This document shows, in pieces, positions 15,721 to 25,390 of a DNA stretch of 64,000 nucleotides. The notes below the pieces were generated by a model. It did not search any database. It worked only from the letters and a program-made list of their open reading frames with translations, and was not told where the DNA came from. The position numbers were made by a program, and so were the translations under genes. The DNA comes from Verrucomicrobiota bacterium (GTDB lineage Bacteria > Verrucomicrobiota > Verrucomicrobiia > Limisphaerales > UBA11320): assembly GCA_016199985.1 (NCBI GenBank), contig JACQFQ010000030.1, positions 149,145 to 213,144 on the forward strand. Reading direction: 5' to 3'. The number at the start of each line of letters is the position of its first letter. Position 1 is the stretch's first letter.

Positions 15721-18602
15721 GGCTGAGAGCGGGGGAGGAGGCAGTCCTGGCACTGCTGCACGTCCAGGCGGCGCGTGGTTTCCCACGCGCGACGGAAAAA
15801 CGCGGCTCGGGAGGCGTCGGATCCGACGGGAGCGTCGGCGCTGCCGAGGATCGCCTTCGCCTTCTCGATCAATCGCGTTCTCTCCGACGCCAGAGCGCTC
15901 GCGCGCTTGGGCTCGAGCTCTCTGTCGAAGTATTTTCGCCCCTCAATCCAGGTCTGCAGGCAGCGCGTGGAGCTGTCCAGAGGCGATCCCGACCAAAGGA
16001 CGAAGTCGCCGTCCTTGCCGGGCTCCAGAGACCCCACCTTCGAGTCGATGCGCAGCTGCCTGGCGGGGTTGATGGTGACGAATTTCAGCGCGTCTTCCTC
16101 GGAGACGCCGCCGTACTTCACGGCCTTCGCCGCTTCGAGGTTCAAGCGCCGCGCCAAGTCGGAGGAATCCGAATTAAACGAGACCAGAACCCCTCGCTGG
16201 TGCATCAGGCTCCCGGCATAGGGGATCGCGTCGTAGACCTCGAACTTATACGCCCACCAGTCGGAGAAGCAGGACGCGCCCGCGCCGTGCCGCGCGATTT
16301 CGTCGGCGATTTTGTAGCCCTCGAGCACATGCTGCAGCGTCGCCACGCGGACGCCGAAATCCTCCATGACGCGGAGGAAGGCGAGGATCTCGTCCTGGCG
16401 ATACGAGTGGCAATGGATCCACCGTTTGCCCTCGAGGATTTCGCCCAACGCTTCCAGCTCCAGGTCGCGGCGCGGCGCGAGGCCGCCCTGCGCCCGGAAG
16501 CGTTCCCAGTCGGCGAGGTACTGCCGCGCGGCCGTGAAACGATTCGCGTAGAAACTCGGAACCCCCATCCGGGTTTGCGGGTATCGAGTCACGCTCTTCT
16601 CGCCCCAGTTCGATTGCTTCACGTTCTCGCCGAGCGCGAACTTGATGCCCGGGGGAGCGTCCACCATCAGCAGGTCGTCCGGCGCCGCGCCGTCGCGCAG
16701 CTTGATCACGGCGTTCTGGCCGCCGATCGGGTTTGCCGAGCCATGCAGCTCGTTGGCCGCGGTGAGCCCTCCCGCGAGCTGCTGATAGATTGTGCCCGCC
16801 TCGGAATTGATGACGTCCCGGATCCGCACCATCGCGGTCGACGGAAGAGTGCCTTCATTCACTCCGCCCAGGATCATGCTGTGGTTGTGGGCGTCGATGA
16901 GCCCGGGCGTCACATGCATTCCCGTGGCGCTCACCCGAATCAGCTTCGGCCCCAGCTCGGCGGGCACCGTCACCACCCGGCCCGCTCCCTGGATCTTGCC
17001 ATCCACGATCAGCAACGACCCGTTCTCGACCTTCCCCGACGGACCGCAGGTCCAGAGGGTGGCGTCGTCAATCAGCACGGCCTGCGGCGAGGCGATGGGA
17101 CCACGTCCTTCGAGCGGGGATCGAGCGATGCGCGTTTTCTCGAGGTCGCGCGTTTTGTCCGTTGGCTTGGGCTTGGGCTTGTCCGAGGGCTTGGGCGGAG
17201 TCGGTGGTTCAGACTTGGCTGGATATCGCCGTCCTTCGATCCACACTTCGCGCAACCGGGCCTCGGGATCAAAGTAGCTTGCCCCGTCGAGGATGAAGAA
17301 GTTCGCGAGCTTGCCGGCCTCCAGGGATCCCAGCTGGTCCTCGGCGCCGCACAGCCGGGCCGGGACGAGGGTGAGCGCGGCCAGCGCGTCGGTCTCGCTG
17401 AGGCCGCGGTCCAGGGCGCGTCTGAGGTTTTTTCGGAAGTCGCCGCGCTCCGTCAGCCCGTAGGTGGTGAGCGCGATGGTCGCGCCCTTCTGCCGGAGCA
17501 GCGCGGCGTTCTCGGGCGCCCAGTCCCAGGCGCGAAGCGGATCGAGCGAAACCTGGATCCAGTCGTCCTCCTGCGCGAACCTGGGCAGCGAGGGAAACGC
17601 GGCGGGAACGATGATGGGCGCGCCCCAGCCCGCCACGAGATCGGGGCGTCGCCATTCCTGGCCGCATGAGACCAGGGCGAAATCGAGCTTCAATTCCCGC
17701 GCCACCTTGGCCGCGCGGTCCATCATCAGCGCGCTTCCAGGCTCGAGAATGACGCGCTGCCGGCCTTCCGACGCCGGTTGGAGCGCCGCGAGCGCGGCGT
17801 TGAGCGCGGGGCGCTGTCCCTGCTTGGGTGACCGCGCGTAGGCCCCTTGCTCCTCCGCGTAGCGCGCGGCGTCCAGGAACACCTGGCGCCACGCGGCGAT
17901 CACGCCCATCAGGGATTTCGGGTAAGCGTTCTCCTTGCCGGAGTCCGTGTCGAAAGCGATGTGCTGAAACAGCTCCGATTTCAGCATCACCTCGTTGGGG
18001 TTGGCCTCGGCCAATGAGATCAAGCAGCTCTCTCCCCGAAGAATCCCTTTGTCCGGAGCGGCGCACGCGACCGCGAAACCGAGCTCGCGCAATTCCTCGG
18101 CGCCCTTGAGGTCCGGCACGAATTGCGCCGCCATCTGGCGCTCAGGCGTGATCGTGCCCAATTCGTAGCCCACTCCCGGAGCCCCCGGATCGCGCTCCTC
18201 GCCAGGCACTCCGTAAAAGCCGAAGTGCCCTCCGGCCGTCAGCGATTCCACGGAGTTGTTCTGAATCGGCATGAACTGCGCCGTGTTGATGGGCTGCGCC
18301 GCCGAGCTCTGCACCCAGTAAGGCTCGATGAAGGCCGGATAGAGCGAAGCGCCCGCCAGGTTCCAGACCCGCGCATCGGGCGGGATGGGCAGGCTCGCGC
18401 CGGCCGACTCGACCCGCCCATTTCGGATGATGAGTGTTCCGTTGGTGACGATGGTCTTGGGATCCAAGATCAGCCGGGCGTTGGTGAAAGCGTGGGCGTC
18501 GGGAGGCAGCGGCCGATGTCCGGGAGGAAGGATCTCCGAGGCTCGCAGAACGGGACCTGAGATCCCGAGCGCGACTCCGAAGACGGATGCGAACCAGTTC
18601 AT
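15717..18602 (-). CDS. Tandem double amidohydrolase
   Basis: A 961-residue protein with a signal peptide (MNWFASVFGVALGISGPV) and two amidohydrolase-like halves joined by a Pro/Lys-rich linker near residue 465-480. The first half (about 30-460) has the sandwich strands and LGSLEAGKLANFFILDG, but its metal motif position reads YPAFIEPYW, so it lacks HxH. The second half (about 500-890) is intact: PGLIDAHNHS, WIHCHS, TLQHVLEG, SDSSDLARR and VGSLEPGKDGDFVLW. One catalytic and one pseudo-enzyme domain are therefore fused. A charged tail with two Cys (QQCQDC) ends the protein. Substrate unknown; homologues are usually called imidazolonepropionase-like. The stop overlaps the next gene (ATGA). Confidence 0.85.
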   Translation of the reverse strand: MNWFASVFGVALGISGPVLRASEILPPGHRPLPPDAHAFTNARLILDPKTIVTNGTLIIRNGRVESAGASLPIPPDARVWNLAGASLYPAFIEPYWVQSSAAQPINTAQFMPIQNNSVESLTAGGHFGFYGVPGEERDPGAPGVGYELGTITPERQMAAQFVPDLKGAEELRELGFAVACAAPDKGILRGESCLISLAEANPNEVMLKSELFQHIAFDTDSGKENAYPKSLMGVIAAWRQVFLDAARYAEEQGAYARSPKQGQRPALNAALAALQPASEGRQRVILEPGSALMMDRAAKVARELKLDFALVSCGQEWRRPDLVAGWGAPIIVPAAFPSLPRFAQEDDWIQVSLDPLRAWDWAPENAALLRQKGATIALTTYGLTERGDFRKNLRRALDRGLSETDALAALTLVPARLCGAEDQLGSLEAGKLANFFILDGASYFDPEARLREVWIEGRRYPAKSEPPTPPKPSDKPKPKPTDKTRDLEKTRIARSPLEGRGPIASPQAVLIDDATLWTCGPSGKVENGSLLIVDGKIQGAGRVVTVPAELGPKLIRVSATGMHVTPGLIDAHNHSMILGGVNEGTLPSTAMVRIRDVINSEAGTIYQQLAGGLTAANELHGSANPIGGQNAVIKLRDGAAPDDLLMVDAPPGIKFALGENVKQSNWGEKSVTRYPQTRMGVPSFYANRFTAARQYLADWERFRAQGGLAPRRDLELEALGEILEGKRWIHCHSYRQDEILAFLRVMEDFGVRVATLQHVLEGYKIADEIARHGAGASCFSDWWAYKFEVYDAIPYAGSLMHQRGVLVSFNSDSSDLARRLNLEAAKAVKYGGVSEEDALKFVTINPARQLRIDSKVGSLEPGKDGDFVLWSGSPLDSSTRCLQTWIEGRKYFDRELEPKRASALASERTRLIEKAKAILGSADAPVGSDASRAAFFRRAWETTRRLDVQQCQDCLLPRSQP

Positions 18603-18668
18603 GAGCTGGGCGAATAGTGCGCGGGGGGCAAAGAGGATTCCAGCGCGAACTCGCGGAGAGATGAATCT

Positions 18669-19700
18669 TCACCGCGTGAGGGATCGCCCTGTGTCTTGTC
18701 GTCCGGATCGCGTCTCCAGGAGCGCCGTCGCGTCCAGTGTCCGAAGCAGCGCCTTCGCCATGAGCGAGTGTCCGGGCGGCTTGAGATGCGAGGCGTCCGC
18801 GAACAAGCTCGGGAGATCCCCCTCCCGGAGGGTCTCGAGCATGGAGACCCAGGCGATGTGCCGGTTCGTCAGGCTCTGAGCGAGCTCCGCCAGGCCCGCG
18901 TCCTGAATGCGGCGCGCTCCGGACTGGGTGGACCAGGTCGCCTGGGTGACGAGGAGAATCGGCACGCCGCGCTCGTCGCACAGTCCGACGCTCTTCCGGG
19001 TTTCCGAGCGAACCCGCTCCTCCCATTGCCGTGCCAGCGAGGCGTTCATGGAGGCGGCGATCTCGGCGTCCGCGTCGTTGACTCCCTGCCGCGCGCGGAT
19101 CGATTCCGGGAGCAGCTTCCAGGCGACCTGCTCTGTCTTCGCCTCGTAGAGCCGCCGAAACAGAAAGCTTTTCATCAGCCAGTTCTTTGGATGCCATCCA
19201 GCGAACTCCTGACTGCGGCGGAGCTCGCGCTCGTCCTCGAACTCGTTCGAGTTATTGAGATGCAGAATCACGAGGCTCGGCGAGTAGTGGAGCGCTTGTC
19301 GCAGCACGGTTTGAACCCGGCGAGCTCCATATCCGGGCACGCACAGGTTCCACACCTCGGCGGGAGTTCCGCGGGCGCGGAGCAGCGCGGCTAGCTGGCC
19401 GCCGTAGGCCAGGTCCACGCTGACTCCGCGCGGAACCGAGTCGCCGAGCACCAGGATCCGAAAGGTCCCGGTCGGACGCTGGATCGAATAGCTCTGCGGG
19501 AAGAAGCGCCGCCCGCCCGATCGGATGAGATGGACGCGGCCATCCGGCGTTTCCTGGAAGCCCGCGGTGGGATGATAGCCGTAGTCAAAACGGCCATCGA
19601 CGCTCGACGCGAAGCCCAGCCGCGCTACGATCTCCGCCGCGAGAAGGAGCGCCGCGGCGAGAAGGAAGGCGCGTGTGGCCCATGGCGGCGAGGCGATCAT
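18669..19700 (-). CDS. SGNH/GDSL-type hydrolase, membrane anchored
   Basis: A 343-residue protein. The start at MIASPPWATRAFLLAAALL overlaps the stop of the MBOAT gene (TGATG) and gives a single N-terminal membrane segment; longer upstream frames would read through that gene. Block I is ILVLGDSVPRG with the nucleophile Ser. VILHLNNSNEF resembles block III, and DASHLKPPGHSLMA carries the DxxH block V pair. MBOAT/SGNH pairs add and transfer acyl groups, usually acetyl, on exopolysaccharides, as in alginate AlgI/AlgJ-X systems. The one-base overlap with the MBOAT gene strongly supports this. Target polymer unknown. Confidence 0.85.
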   Translation of the reverse strand: MIASPPWATRAFLLAAALLLAAEIVARLGFASSVDGRFDYGYHPTAGFQETPDGRVHLIRSGGRRFFPQSYSIQRPTGTFRILVLGDSVPRGVSVDLAYGGQLAALLRARGTPAEVWNLCVPGYGARRVQTVLRQALHYSPSLVILHLNNSNEFEDERELRRSQEFAGWHPKNWLMKSFLFRRLYEAKTEQVAWKLLPESIRARQGVNDADAEIAASMNASLARQWEERVRSETRKSVGLCDERGVPILLVTQATWSTQSGARRIQDAGLAELAQSLTNRHIAWVSMLETLREGDLPSLFADASHLKPPGHSLMAKALLRTLDATALLETRSGRQDTGRSLTR

Positions 19701-21295
19701 CAGAATTGGAAGTAAAGGAATTCCTGGTCCTGGGACGATGACGCCACGAGCGCCAGGACGAGCGCGGCGTAGGCGAGGCCGCGAGCCGGCCAGGGCCAAT
19801 GAGCGTTGGCTCGCTCGTCTTGATCCCGGCGCGTCGCCCATTGGAGCAGGAGGAGCGGAGCCACGTGCAGCGCGAGCCAGAGGGCCGGCTTCATGGCCGT
19901 CGCATCGCCCACGGCCCCCCCTCTCGTCCAGGCGCCGAACCAATGGCCGAGTTGTTCGAGATTCGCGCAACGGAACAGCACCCAGCCGAACAAAGTGAAG
20001 GCGAACATCGACGCGGTCGCGAGCCAGCCGCCCGCGACCGATGTGGCGCGCTCAAGCCGCCCCAACGGCGGCACGACGCGATACAGCGTGAGCAGCGCGG
20101 CGTGATAGCCGCCCCACAGGAGGAAGTTCCAGTTCGCGCCATGCCAGAGCCCGGCGAGAAGCATGACGATCCAGAGGTTCGCCAGCTGGCGCGGCAGGGA
20201 GCGCCGGTTGCCTCCAAGCGGTATGTAGAGGTAGTCGCGAAACCAGGTCGAGAGCGTGCGATGCCATCGCTGCCAGAAGTCGGAGGGACCCCGGGCGCTG
20301 TACGGAAAGCGAAAATTCGAGCTGAGCTCAATGCCGAGGAGCCGCGCTGAGCCGCGCGCCAGATCGGTGTATCCCGAGAAATCGCCGTAGATTTGGAACG
20401 CGAAAGCCACCGCCCCCAGCAGCGCCCAAGGAGCGTCCAAGGGAGTCTTCGGATCGAACACGTGGTTCGTGAGAAGGGCGCAGTTGTCGGCCACGAACAC
20501 CTTCTTGAACAGCCCTGTGAGCAGGAGCGCCAGTCCCTGATGCAGATGGTCGCGCGACCAGGCCCTCGCGGTTTCGAACTGCGGCAGAAAGCGGCCGACG
20601 CGCTCGATCGGTCCCGCGATGAGCTGAGGAAAAAAAGCGAGATACGCCGCGAACAGGACGAACTGCCGGGCGGGCTGGCCCTGACCTCGCGCGATGTCCA
20701 CGGCGTAGCTGATGGATTGGAACGTGTAGAAGGAAATGGCGACGGGCAGCACGATCGTCGGCAGATCCCAGTGGGCTGACGCCCCAAGGGCATGGAGAAG
20801 CTGTCGCAGGGAGTCGGAAAAGAAATTGAAATACTTGAAGAAGCCGAGGACCGCCAGGTTGCTGATGACGCTGAAGGCCACGAACCCTTTCCGTCTGCGG
20901 AGCGGACTCCATCGCCAGAGAAGCGCGTAGGCCGGCAGGAACACGGCGGGGAGGAGAGCGGCGACGCCGATCAACCTCGGATCGACCTGGGGCAGCCCGG
21001 GAAATCCGGGCGCGGCCACGTTCACGAGTCGGCAGGTCCCAAGCCAGAGGGCCGGGAGGGCGGTGGCGGCGATGACATGCCGCCAGGGGCGACGCTCATC
21101 GACGATCCCGCGTCCACAGAAGTAGTCGATGGCCGTGGAGGAGAGAAGAAGCGCGAGAAAGCGAGGGTCCCAGGCGGCGTAGAAACCGTAGCTGCTCACC
21201 AAAAGGAGCCACCATCGGCCTTTCAGTGGCAGCGCCCAGTACATCGCGGCCACCGTTGCCAGAAAGAAGGGATACGGCCACGTGACAAAGGACAT
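19700..21295 (-). CDS. MBOAT-family O-acyltransferase (AlgI-like)
   Basis: A 531-residue integral membrane protein with about 11-12 hydrophobic segments. MBOAT/AlgI hallmarks include FFKYFNFF, LPVAISFYTFQSISYAVD, FFPQLIAGPI, FQIYGDFSGYTDLARG, FRFPY, DFWQRWHRTLSTWFRDYLYIPLGG and LLAGLWHGANW. The last holds the invariant catalytic His near residue 384. Such proteins pass an acyl group across the inner membrane for polysaccharide acetylation. The start MSFVTWPYPFFL is typical of the family. It is translationally coupled to the SGNH gene that follows. Confidence 0.93.
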   Translation of the reverse strand: MSFVTWPYPFFLATVAAMYWALPLKGRWWLLLVSSYGFYAAWDPRFLALLLSSTAIDYFCGRGIVDERRPWRHVIAATALPALWLGTCRLVNVAAPGFPGLPQVDPRLIGVAALLPAVFLPAYALLWRWSPLRRRKGFVAFSVISNLAVLGFFKYFNFFSDSLRQLLHALGASAHWDLPTIVLPVAISFYTFQSISYAVDIARGQGQPARQFVLFAAYLAFFPQLIAGPIERVGRFLPQFETARAWSRDHLHQGLALLLTGLFKKVFVADNCALLTNHVFDPKTPLDAPWALLGAVAFAFQIYGDFSGYTDLARGSARLLGIELSSNFRFPYSARGPSDFWQRWHRTLSTWFRDYLYIPLGGNRRSLPRQLANLWIVMLLAGLWHGANWNFLLWGGYHAALLTLYRVVPPLGRLERATSVAGGWLATASMFAFTLFGWVLFRCANLEQLGHWFGAWTRGGAVGDATAMKPALWLALHVAPLLLLQWATRRDQDERANAHWPWPARGLAYAALVLALVASSSQDQEFLYFQF

Positions 21296-21367
21296 CGCAG
21301 TCCTGGAGCCTAGGCCGCTCTCTCAACCCAGGGCAAGAACACTGTGGGGCCCGACTCCGCGAGCGCC

Positions 21368-22024
21368 TCACTTTCCGAGATACTTCGCGACGGCCTGCGA
21401 GCGCGAGCGAACGTGGAGTCGCTCGTAGATGTTTTTCACGTGGCTGTTGACGGTGGAGAAGGTGATGCCCAGCTGTTCCGCTATCTCGCGATACGAGGAG
21501 CCCCTGGCCAGGAGCTCCAGGACTTCGCATTCCCTGGGACGCAGCAGAGCCGCGACCGCCTCTCCGTCCGGACGGGCGTCCTGGAAGGACTTCACGACAC
21601 GGCGGGCGATCTCCGCCGTCATCGGAGCCCCTCCGTTGTGCACCTCCTCGATCGCGGAGATCAGCCGGTTCGGCTCCGAACGCTTCAGGAGATAGCCGCT
21701 GGCGCCCGCCTTGAGCGACTCGAAGATCAGGTCGGTGTCCTCATACACCGTCAGTATGAGAAACTGCGTCGTGGGGCAAATGGATTTCAGGTGACGCACG
21801 CATTCGATGCCGGACATCTTCGGCAGATTGATATCCACCAGCGCCACGTTCGGCTTGTTCTCGGGGAGGTAGCGAATGGCGTGCTCGGCGTTGGGGTGCA
21901 CCGAAACGCACTTGAACCGGGTGAAGGCGTTCAGCATCGCGTGCAGCCCTTCGCGGATGCCGCTGTCGTCCTCAATCAAGGAAACCGTGATGCGTGGAAC
22001 CGGAAGCGTGGGAGTGAACGTCAT
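21368..22024 (-). CDS. NarL/FixJ-type response regulator
   Basis: A 218-residue two-component regulator. The receiver domain (about 11-130) has the acidic pair EDD (18-20), phospho-acceptor D64 in ALVDINLP, the switch Thr in LILTVYED and Lys in YLLKRSE. The output domain (about 155-218) is a LuxR-type helix-turn-helix: LRPRECEVLELLARG, YREIAEQLGITFSTVNSHVKN, IYERLHVRSRSQAVAKY. It lies 112 bases after a propeller histidine kinase with matching HisKA_3 domain, so the two should be a cognate pair. No target site could be assigned from this window. Confidence 0.94.
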   Translation of the reverse strand: MTFTPTLPVPRITVSLIEDDSGIREGLHAMLNAFTRFKCVSVHPNAEHAIRYLPENKPNVALVDINLPKMSGIECVRHLKSICPTTQFLILTVYEDTDLIFESLKAGASGYLLKRSEPNRLISAIEEVHNGGAPMTAEIARRVVKSFQDARPDGEAVAALLRPRECEVLELLARGSSYREIAEQLGITFSTVNSHVKNIYERLHVRSRSQAVAKYLGK

Positions 22025-22136
22025 GGCGATCGGTGAACGGATGAAGGTTGGATGAAGTGTGTTGAAGGAAAGGGGGTGAACATGGACCAGCGCGATACAA
22101 CATTGGCAATGGGCTTGTTGGGATTTCGAGGGGGAA

Positions 22137-25100
22137 TCATACGCTGCTGTCCTTCGAAAAAGGAACCAGAATCTCCACCTCGGTGCCCTCGTTCGCCCGG
22201 CTTCGCAGCGTCAGCGTGGCGCCCACGCTCTCGGCCCGCTTGCGCATGTTCGCCAGGCCGTTGCCCAGCCCTTCGGCCTCGGATTGAATGAAGCCCCGTC
22301 CGTCGTCGGTGACGCGCGCAAGGGCGGCATGCTCGTCGAAGCTCAGCTGGAGGCCGATGCGTTGGGCCCGCGAGTGCTTGACCGCGTTGTTCACCGCTTC
22401 CTTGCAGGCAAGAAAAACATTATGACGCGTCTCGGTGGAGAGAGGAATGGCCGGGATGTTCGAAGGCATCTGGAGATCGAAGCGCGCGCCGGACGGCGCG
22501 ATGAGATCTTGCGCCGACTGGGCCAGGTAGCCCGCGAGCTGGTCCAGGGAATTCTTCTTGGGGCTGACGGCCCACACGATCTCATCCAGGCTCCGAACGG
22601 CTTCGCGCGCCAGCGTGGACACTTTTGGCAGCGATTGGCGTCGCAGGCTCGCGTCGGAGAGCTCAACCGACTCGGCGAGTTCGCTCACCAGTCCGAGCTG
22701 GGTGAGCCGCGCGCCCAGGTCGTCATGCATGTCCTTGGCGATGCGCGCGCGCTCCCTTTCCAGGGCGTGGCGCTTCTCCAGCTGCAGGATTCTGCGTTGA
22801 ATGTTGAGGCGGACGGCCTGCACGCCCGAAGCGACGCCAAAAACGAGGCATCCACAGAGAGCGAAGAACCACCAGGTCTGGTAGAAAAACGGCGCGACGC
22901 TGAAGGTGAGGCCTCGATTCACCGCGCCCCAGACGCCGTGGTTGTTGCAGGCGCGGATCCAGAATTCGTAGCGGCCGGGGCTGAGATTGGTGTAGTGGGT
23001 GACGCGGCGATCGCCGGCGTCCTGCCAATCGCGATCATGTCCGGCCAGGCGATACTGAAACCGCACCTTCAAGGGATCCTCAAACGAGGCGGCGGTATAG
23101 CGTATCTCGACCACCCTGGCTTCGCCCGCGCCGAACGAGAGCGGCAGAGGCCCCCAGCGACTGCGATCGGGTTCGTCCGTCCCGGCGGACGCCGCCTCGC
23201 CGATGTCAACGATCCCGCGCTTGACGCCGTCGCCGAACCGGACCTGGTTGTTGGCGAGAACCTGCTCGATCACAACGTCGGGCGTTCCTTGATTGTTGCG
23301 GACCCTGCGAGGGTCGATGCGCAGGAGCCCCTTCGTCGTCGGAAACCACAATGTTCCATCGCGGCCTTTCCAGGCCGAGGGTTGCCCTCCGCCGTTTGTT
23401 TCCGCGCTGAGCATCCCGTCCGCTTCGCCGAAAGGCGTGGCGACGATCACGCTCTGGCTTCCTTCCAGAACACGGTTGAGACCCTGGCGCGAGGCCCGGT
23501 AGATCCCGCGGTTGCAGCTGATCCAGAAATTATCCTCGTCGTCGCGGAGAATGCCGTTCACGACATGGTCCAGGAGTCCCTGCTTGCGCGTGATGGATCC
23601 GAAGACGCCGTTCTTGTAACGGGCCAGGCCCGATCCGGTGCCGATCCACAACGCGCCATCGGGATCCTGCTGGAGGCACTGCACCTGATTGTCGGGAAGA
23701 CCGTCCTGCTTGCCAAACGAACGGATCTCTCCGTTCTTGATGCGCGCCAACCCCGCCGCATAGGTGCCCACCCAGAGGGCTCCGTCCCGATGTTCGAGGA
23801 TCACGCGCACATCCGTGCCGGGAAGTCCTTCGTTCGTGCTGATGAGGGAGTGCTCGGCGCCAGTCAACCGATGAAGCCCGTCCAGCATTCCGAACCAGAG
23901 AACGCCTTGGGAGTCACGGCAGACGCTGCGGACATTCAATTCCTTGGCCACCGTCTCCGGGCCCTTGACCGGATAAACCCTCTCCCACCGATCTTCATTC
24001 AGCCGGAGCACGCCCAATCCGGCGTATCCGACATACAGCGGTCCCCCTGGAGTCGGAAAGAGGGAGAAGATTTGGCCGGAGTGCTTCGCCTCTCTCGGAT
24101 TCAGGAAGCGAGTCATCCTGTTCTCATGCCAGCGAAAGAGGTCGTGCGAGGTCCCGATCCAAACTGCGCCTTGCGCGTCCTCGCACACAGCCCAGATATT
24201 GTTGTCGCTCCAGTTTGTGGAGACCTGGAGCGTGGAGAAGCGGCGCTCCTGTACGAAGGCCAGGCCGTCGTAGTCGCTGCCCGCCCAAAGGTTGGCTTCG
24301 GCGTCCCGCAAAAGCACCGAAACCGAGCGGAGACCCGGATGGTCATGGTGTCCCAAGCGTCGACCCGGCGTTGACGGGGTGGGTTGTTCCTCGGTTCGGA
24401 CCAATCGGCCGTTCTCGGCGATCCAAAGCTTGTTTCCTCCGTCAAACACGGCGTCGTAGACCACATTCGTCTGCCGGGAACCATCGACAATCGCCAGCCC
24501 CGCGATCATTTGTGGCTTGTCGTCTTCCATCACCCGATAGCCGCCAAACTCCCCGCCGAAGCATATCCTCCGATCGGCGTCCTCCCGGATGAACCGCACC
24601 CAACCTCCCTTCGCGTCGTGGATCAGCTTCGACTCGCCGGTGGATGGGTCCCAGCGCATCATCCGGTAGCGATCCGCCATCCAGACACGGCCCAGGCGAT
24701 CTTCGAGCACCATCCGGATGGATCGCACCTTGGGGAAAGGGGGCGTGTATTGTTCGCGCAGGCCGGAGGAGTCGAAGCGCAGGAGAAGGCCTTGAACCCC
24801 CACCCACACTCCCCCTTTGGCCGAACGCGCAACCCCGGTCGGTTGACCTTCCTTCAGGACCGGGCCGCCTGTTGCATAGGCCCTCCACGTGTGGTCGCCG
24901 TAGCGCAGCAAGCCGGTCTTGGTGCATACCCATAGGGTGTGCTCGCTGTCCTCCGCGATACCGAGGACGTGGTCGTCGGTTTCCTGCATCAGCGGCAGTG
25001 TTGATTTGTCGAAGACGGTGAACCGAGCGCCATCGTAGCGGGTCAGTCCGAAGACAGTGCCCGCCCAGAGATAGCCGTCGGTGGTCTGATAGAGGGCGGT

Positions 25101-25295
25101 GATGTGGTTTTGGGGAAGACCTTGCTCCACTTTCCACTGAAGCACCCTGTGCCTTGCGGTGATGTCGCCGAAAGGCTCTCCTGAGGGCAGCCCGGGTTGG
25201 AACAGGGGATCAATGCTGGAAATGGCGCCGGCCGCGGCGCCTTGGAATAGGACGCTGGCAATGACTGTCAGGAGAACGTGTGACCTCGGCCGCAT
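22137..25295 (-). CDS. Hybrid-periplasmic propeller sensor histidine kinase
   Basis: A 1052-residue sensor. A signal segment (SHVLLTVIASVLFQGAAAG) is followed by about 12-14 two-component-regulator propeller repeats (about 55-670) such as LWVCTKTGLLRYGD, LWIGTGSGLARYKNG and LWFPTTKGLLRIDP, forming a double beta-propeller. Then come a Y_Y_Y domain (about 710-795), a membrane segment (WWFFALCGCLVFGVASGV), a HisKA_3 dimerisation domain with the phospho-His in AKDMHDDLG (about residue 857), and an HATPase domain with NNAVKHS and DDGRGF, GNGLANM. The ATG was chosen over an upstream TTG that would add seven residues. It is divergent from fabD, 95 bases apart. In Bacteroidetes such sensors detect polysaccharide fragments; here the ligand is unknown. 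Confidence 0.93.
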   Translation of the reverse strand: MRPRSHVLLTVIASVLFQGAAAGAISSIDPLFQPGLPSGEPFGDITARHRVLQWKVEQGLPQNHITALYQTTDGYLWAGTVFGLTRYDGARFTVFDKSTLPLMQETDDHVLGIAEDSEHTLWVCTKTGLLRYGDHTWRAYATGGPVLKEGQPTGVARSAKGGVWVGVQGLLLRFDSSGLREQYTPPFPKVRSIRMVLEDRLGRVWMADRYRMMRWDPSTGESKLIHDAKGGWVRFIREDADRRICFGGEFGGYRVMEDDKPQMIAGLAIVDGSRQTNVVYDAVFDGGNKLWIAENGRLVRTEEQPTPSTPGRRLGHHDHPGLRSVSVLLRDAEANLWAGSDYDGLAFVQERRFSTLQVSTNWSDNNIWAVCEDAQGAVWIGTSHDLFRWHENRMTRFLNPREAKHSGQIFSLFPTPGGPLYVGYAGLGVLRLNEDRWERVYPVKGPETVAKELNVRSVCRDSQGVLWFGMLDGLHRLTGAEHSLISTNEGLPGTDVRVILEHRDGALWVGTYAAGLARIKNGEIRSFGKQDGLPDNQVQCLQQDPDGALWIGTGSGLARYKNGVFGSITRKQGLLDHVVNGILRDDEDNFWISCNRGIYRASRQGLNRVLEGSQSVIVATPFGEADGMLSAETNGGGQPSAWKGRDGTLWFPTTKGLLRIDPRRVRNNQGTPDVVIEQVLANNQVRFGDGVKRGIVDIGEAASAGTDEPDRSRWGPLPLSFGAGEARVVEIRYTAASFEDPLKVRFQYRLAGHDRDWQDAGDRRVTHYTNLSPGRYEFWIRACNNHGVWGAVNRGLTFSVAPFFYQTWWFFALCGCLVFGVASGVQAVRLNIQRRILQLEKRHALERERARIAKDMHDDLGARLTQLGLVSELAESVELSDASLRRQSLPKVSTLAREAVRSLDEIVWAVSPKKNSLDQLAGYLAQSAQDLIAPSGARFDLQMPSNIPAIPLSTETRHNVFLACKEAVNNAVKHSRAQRIGLQLSFDEHAALARVTDDGRGFIQSEAEGLGNGLANMRKRAESVGATLTLRSRANEGTEVEILVPFSKDSSV

Positions 25296-25390
25296 GAACG
25301 TCGAGCTTGATACCAAATCCGGCGCGGCACGGCCAACTGAAAATCTCCCCTTTCCTCGCGGCCGTGAATTGTGTTTAGTCCGCCCCGCGC

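Noticed and set aside
15684..17669. 661-residue plus-strand reading frame
   Set aside because: Antisense shadow of the double amidohydrolase; no motifs, strongly Arg/His/Val biased.
22284..24374. 696-residue plus-strand reading frame
   Set aside because: Antisense shadow of the propeller histidine kinase.
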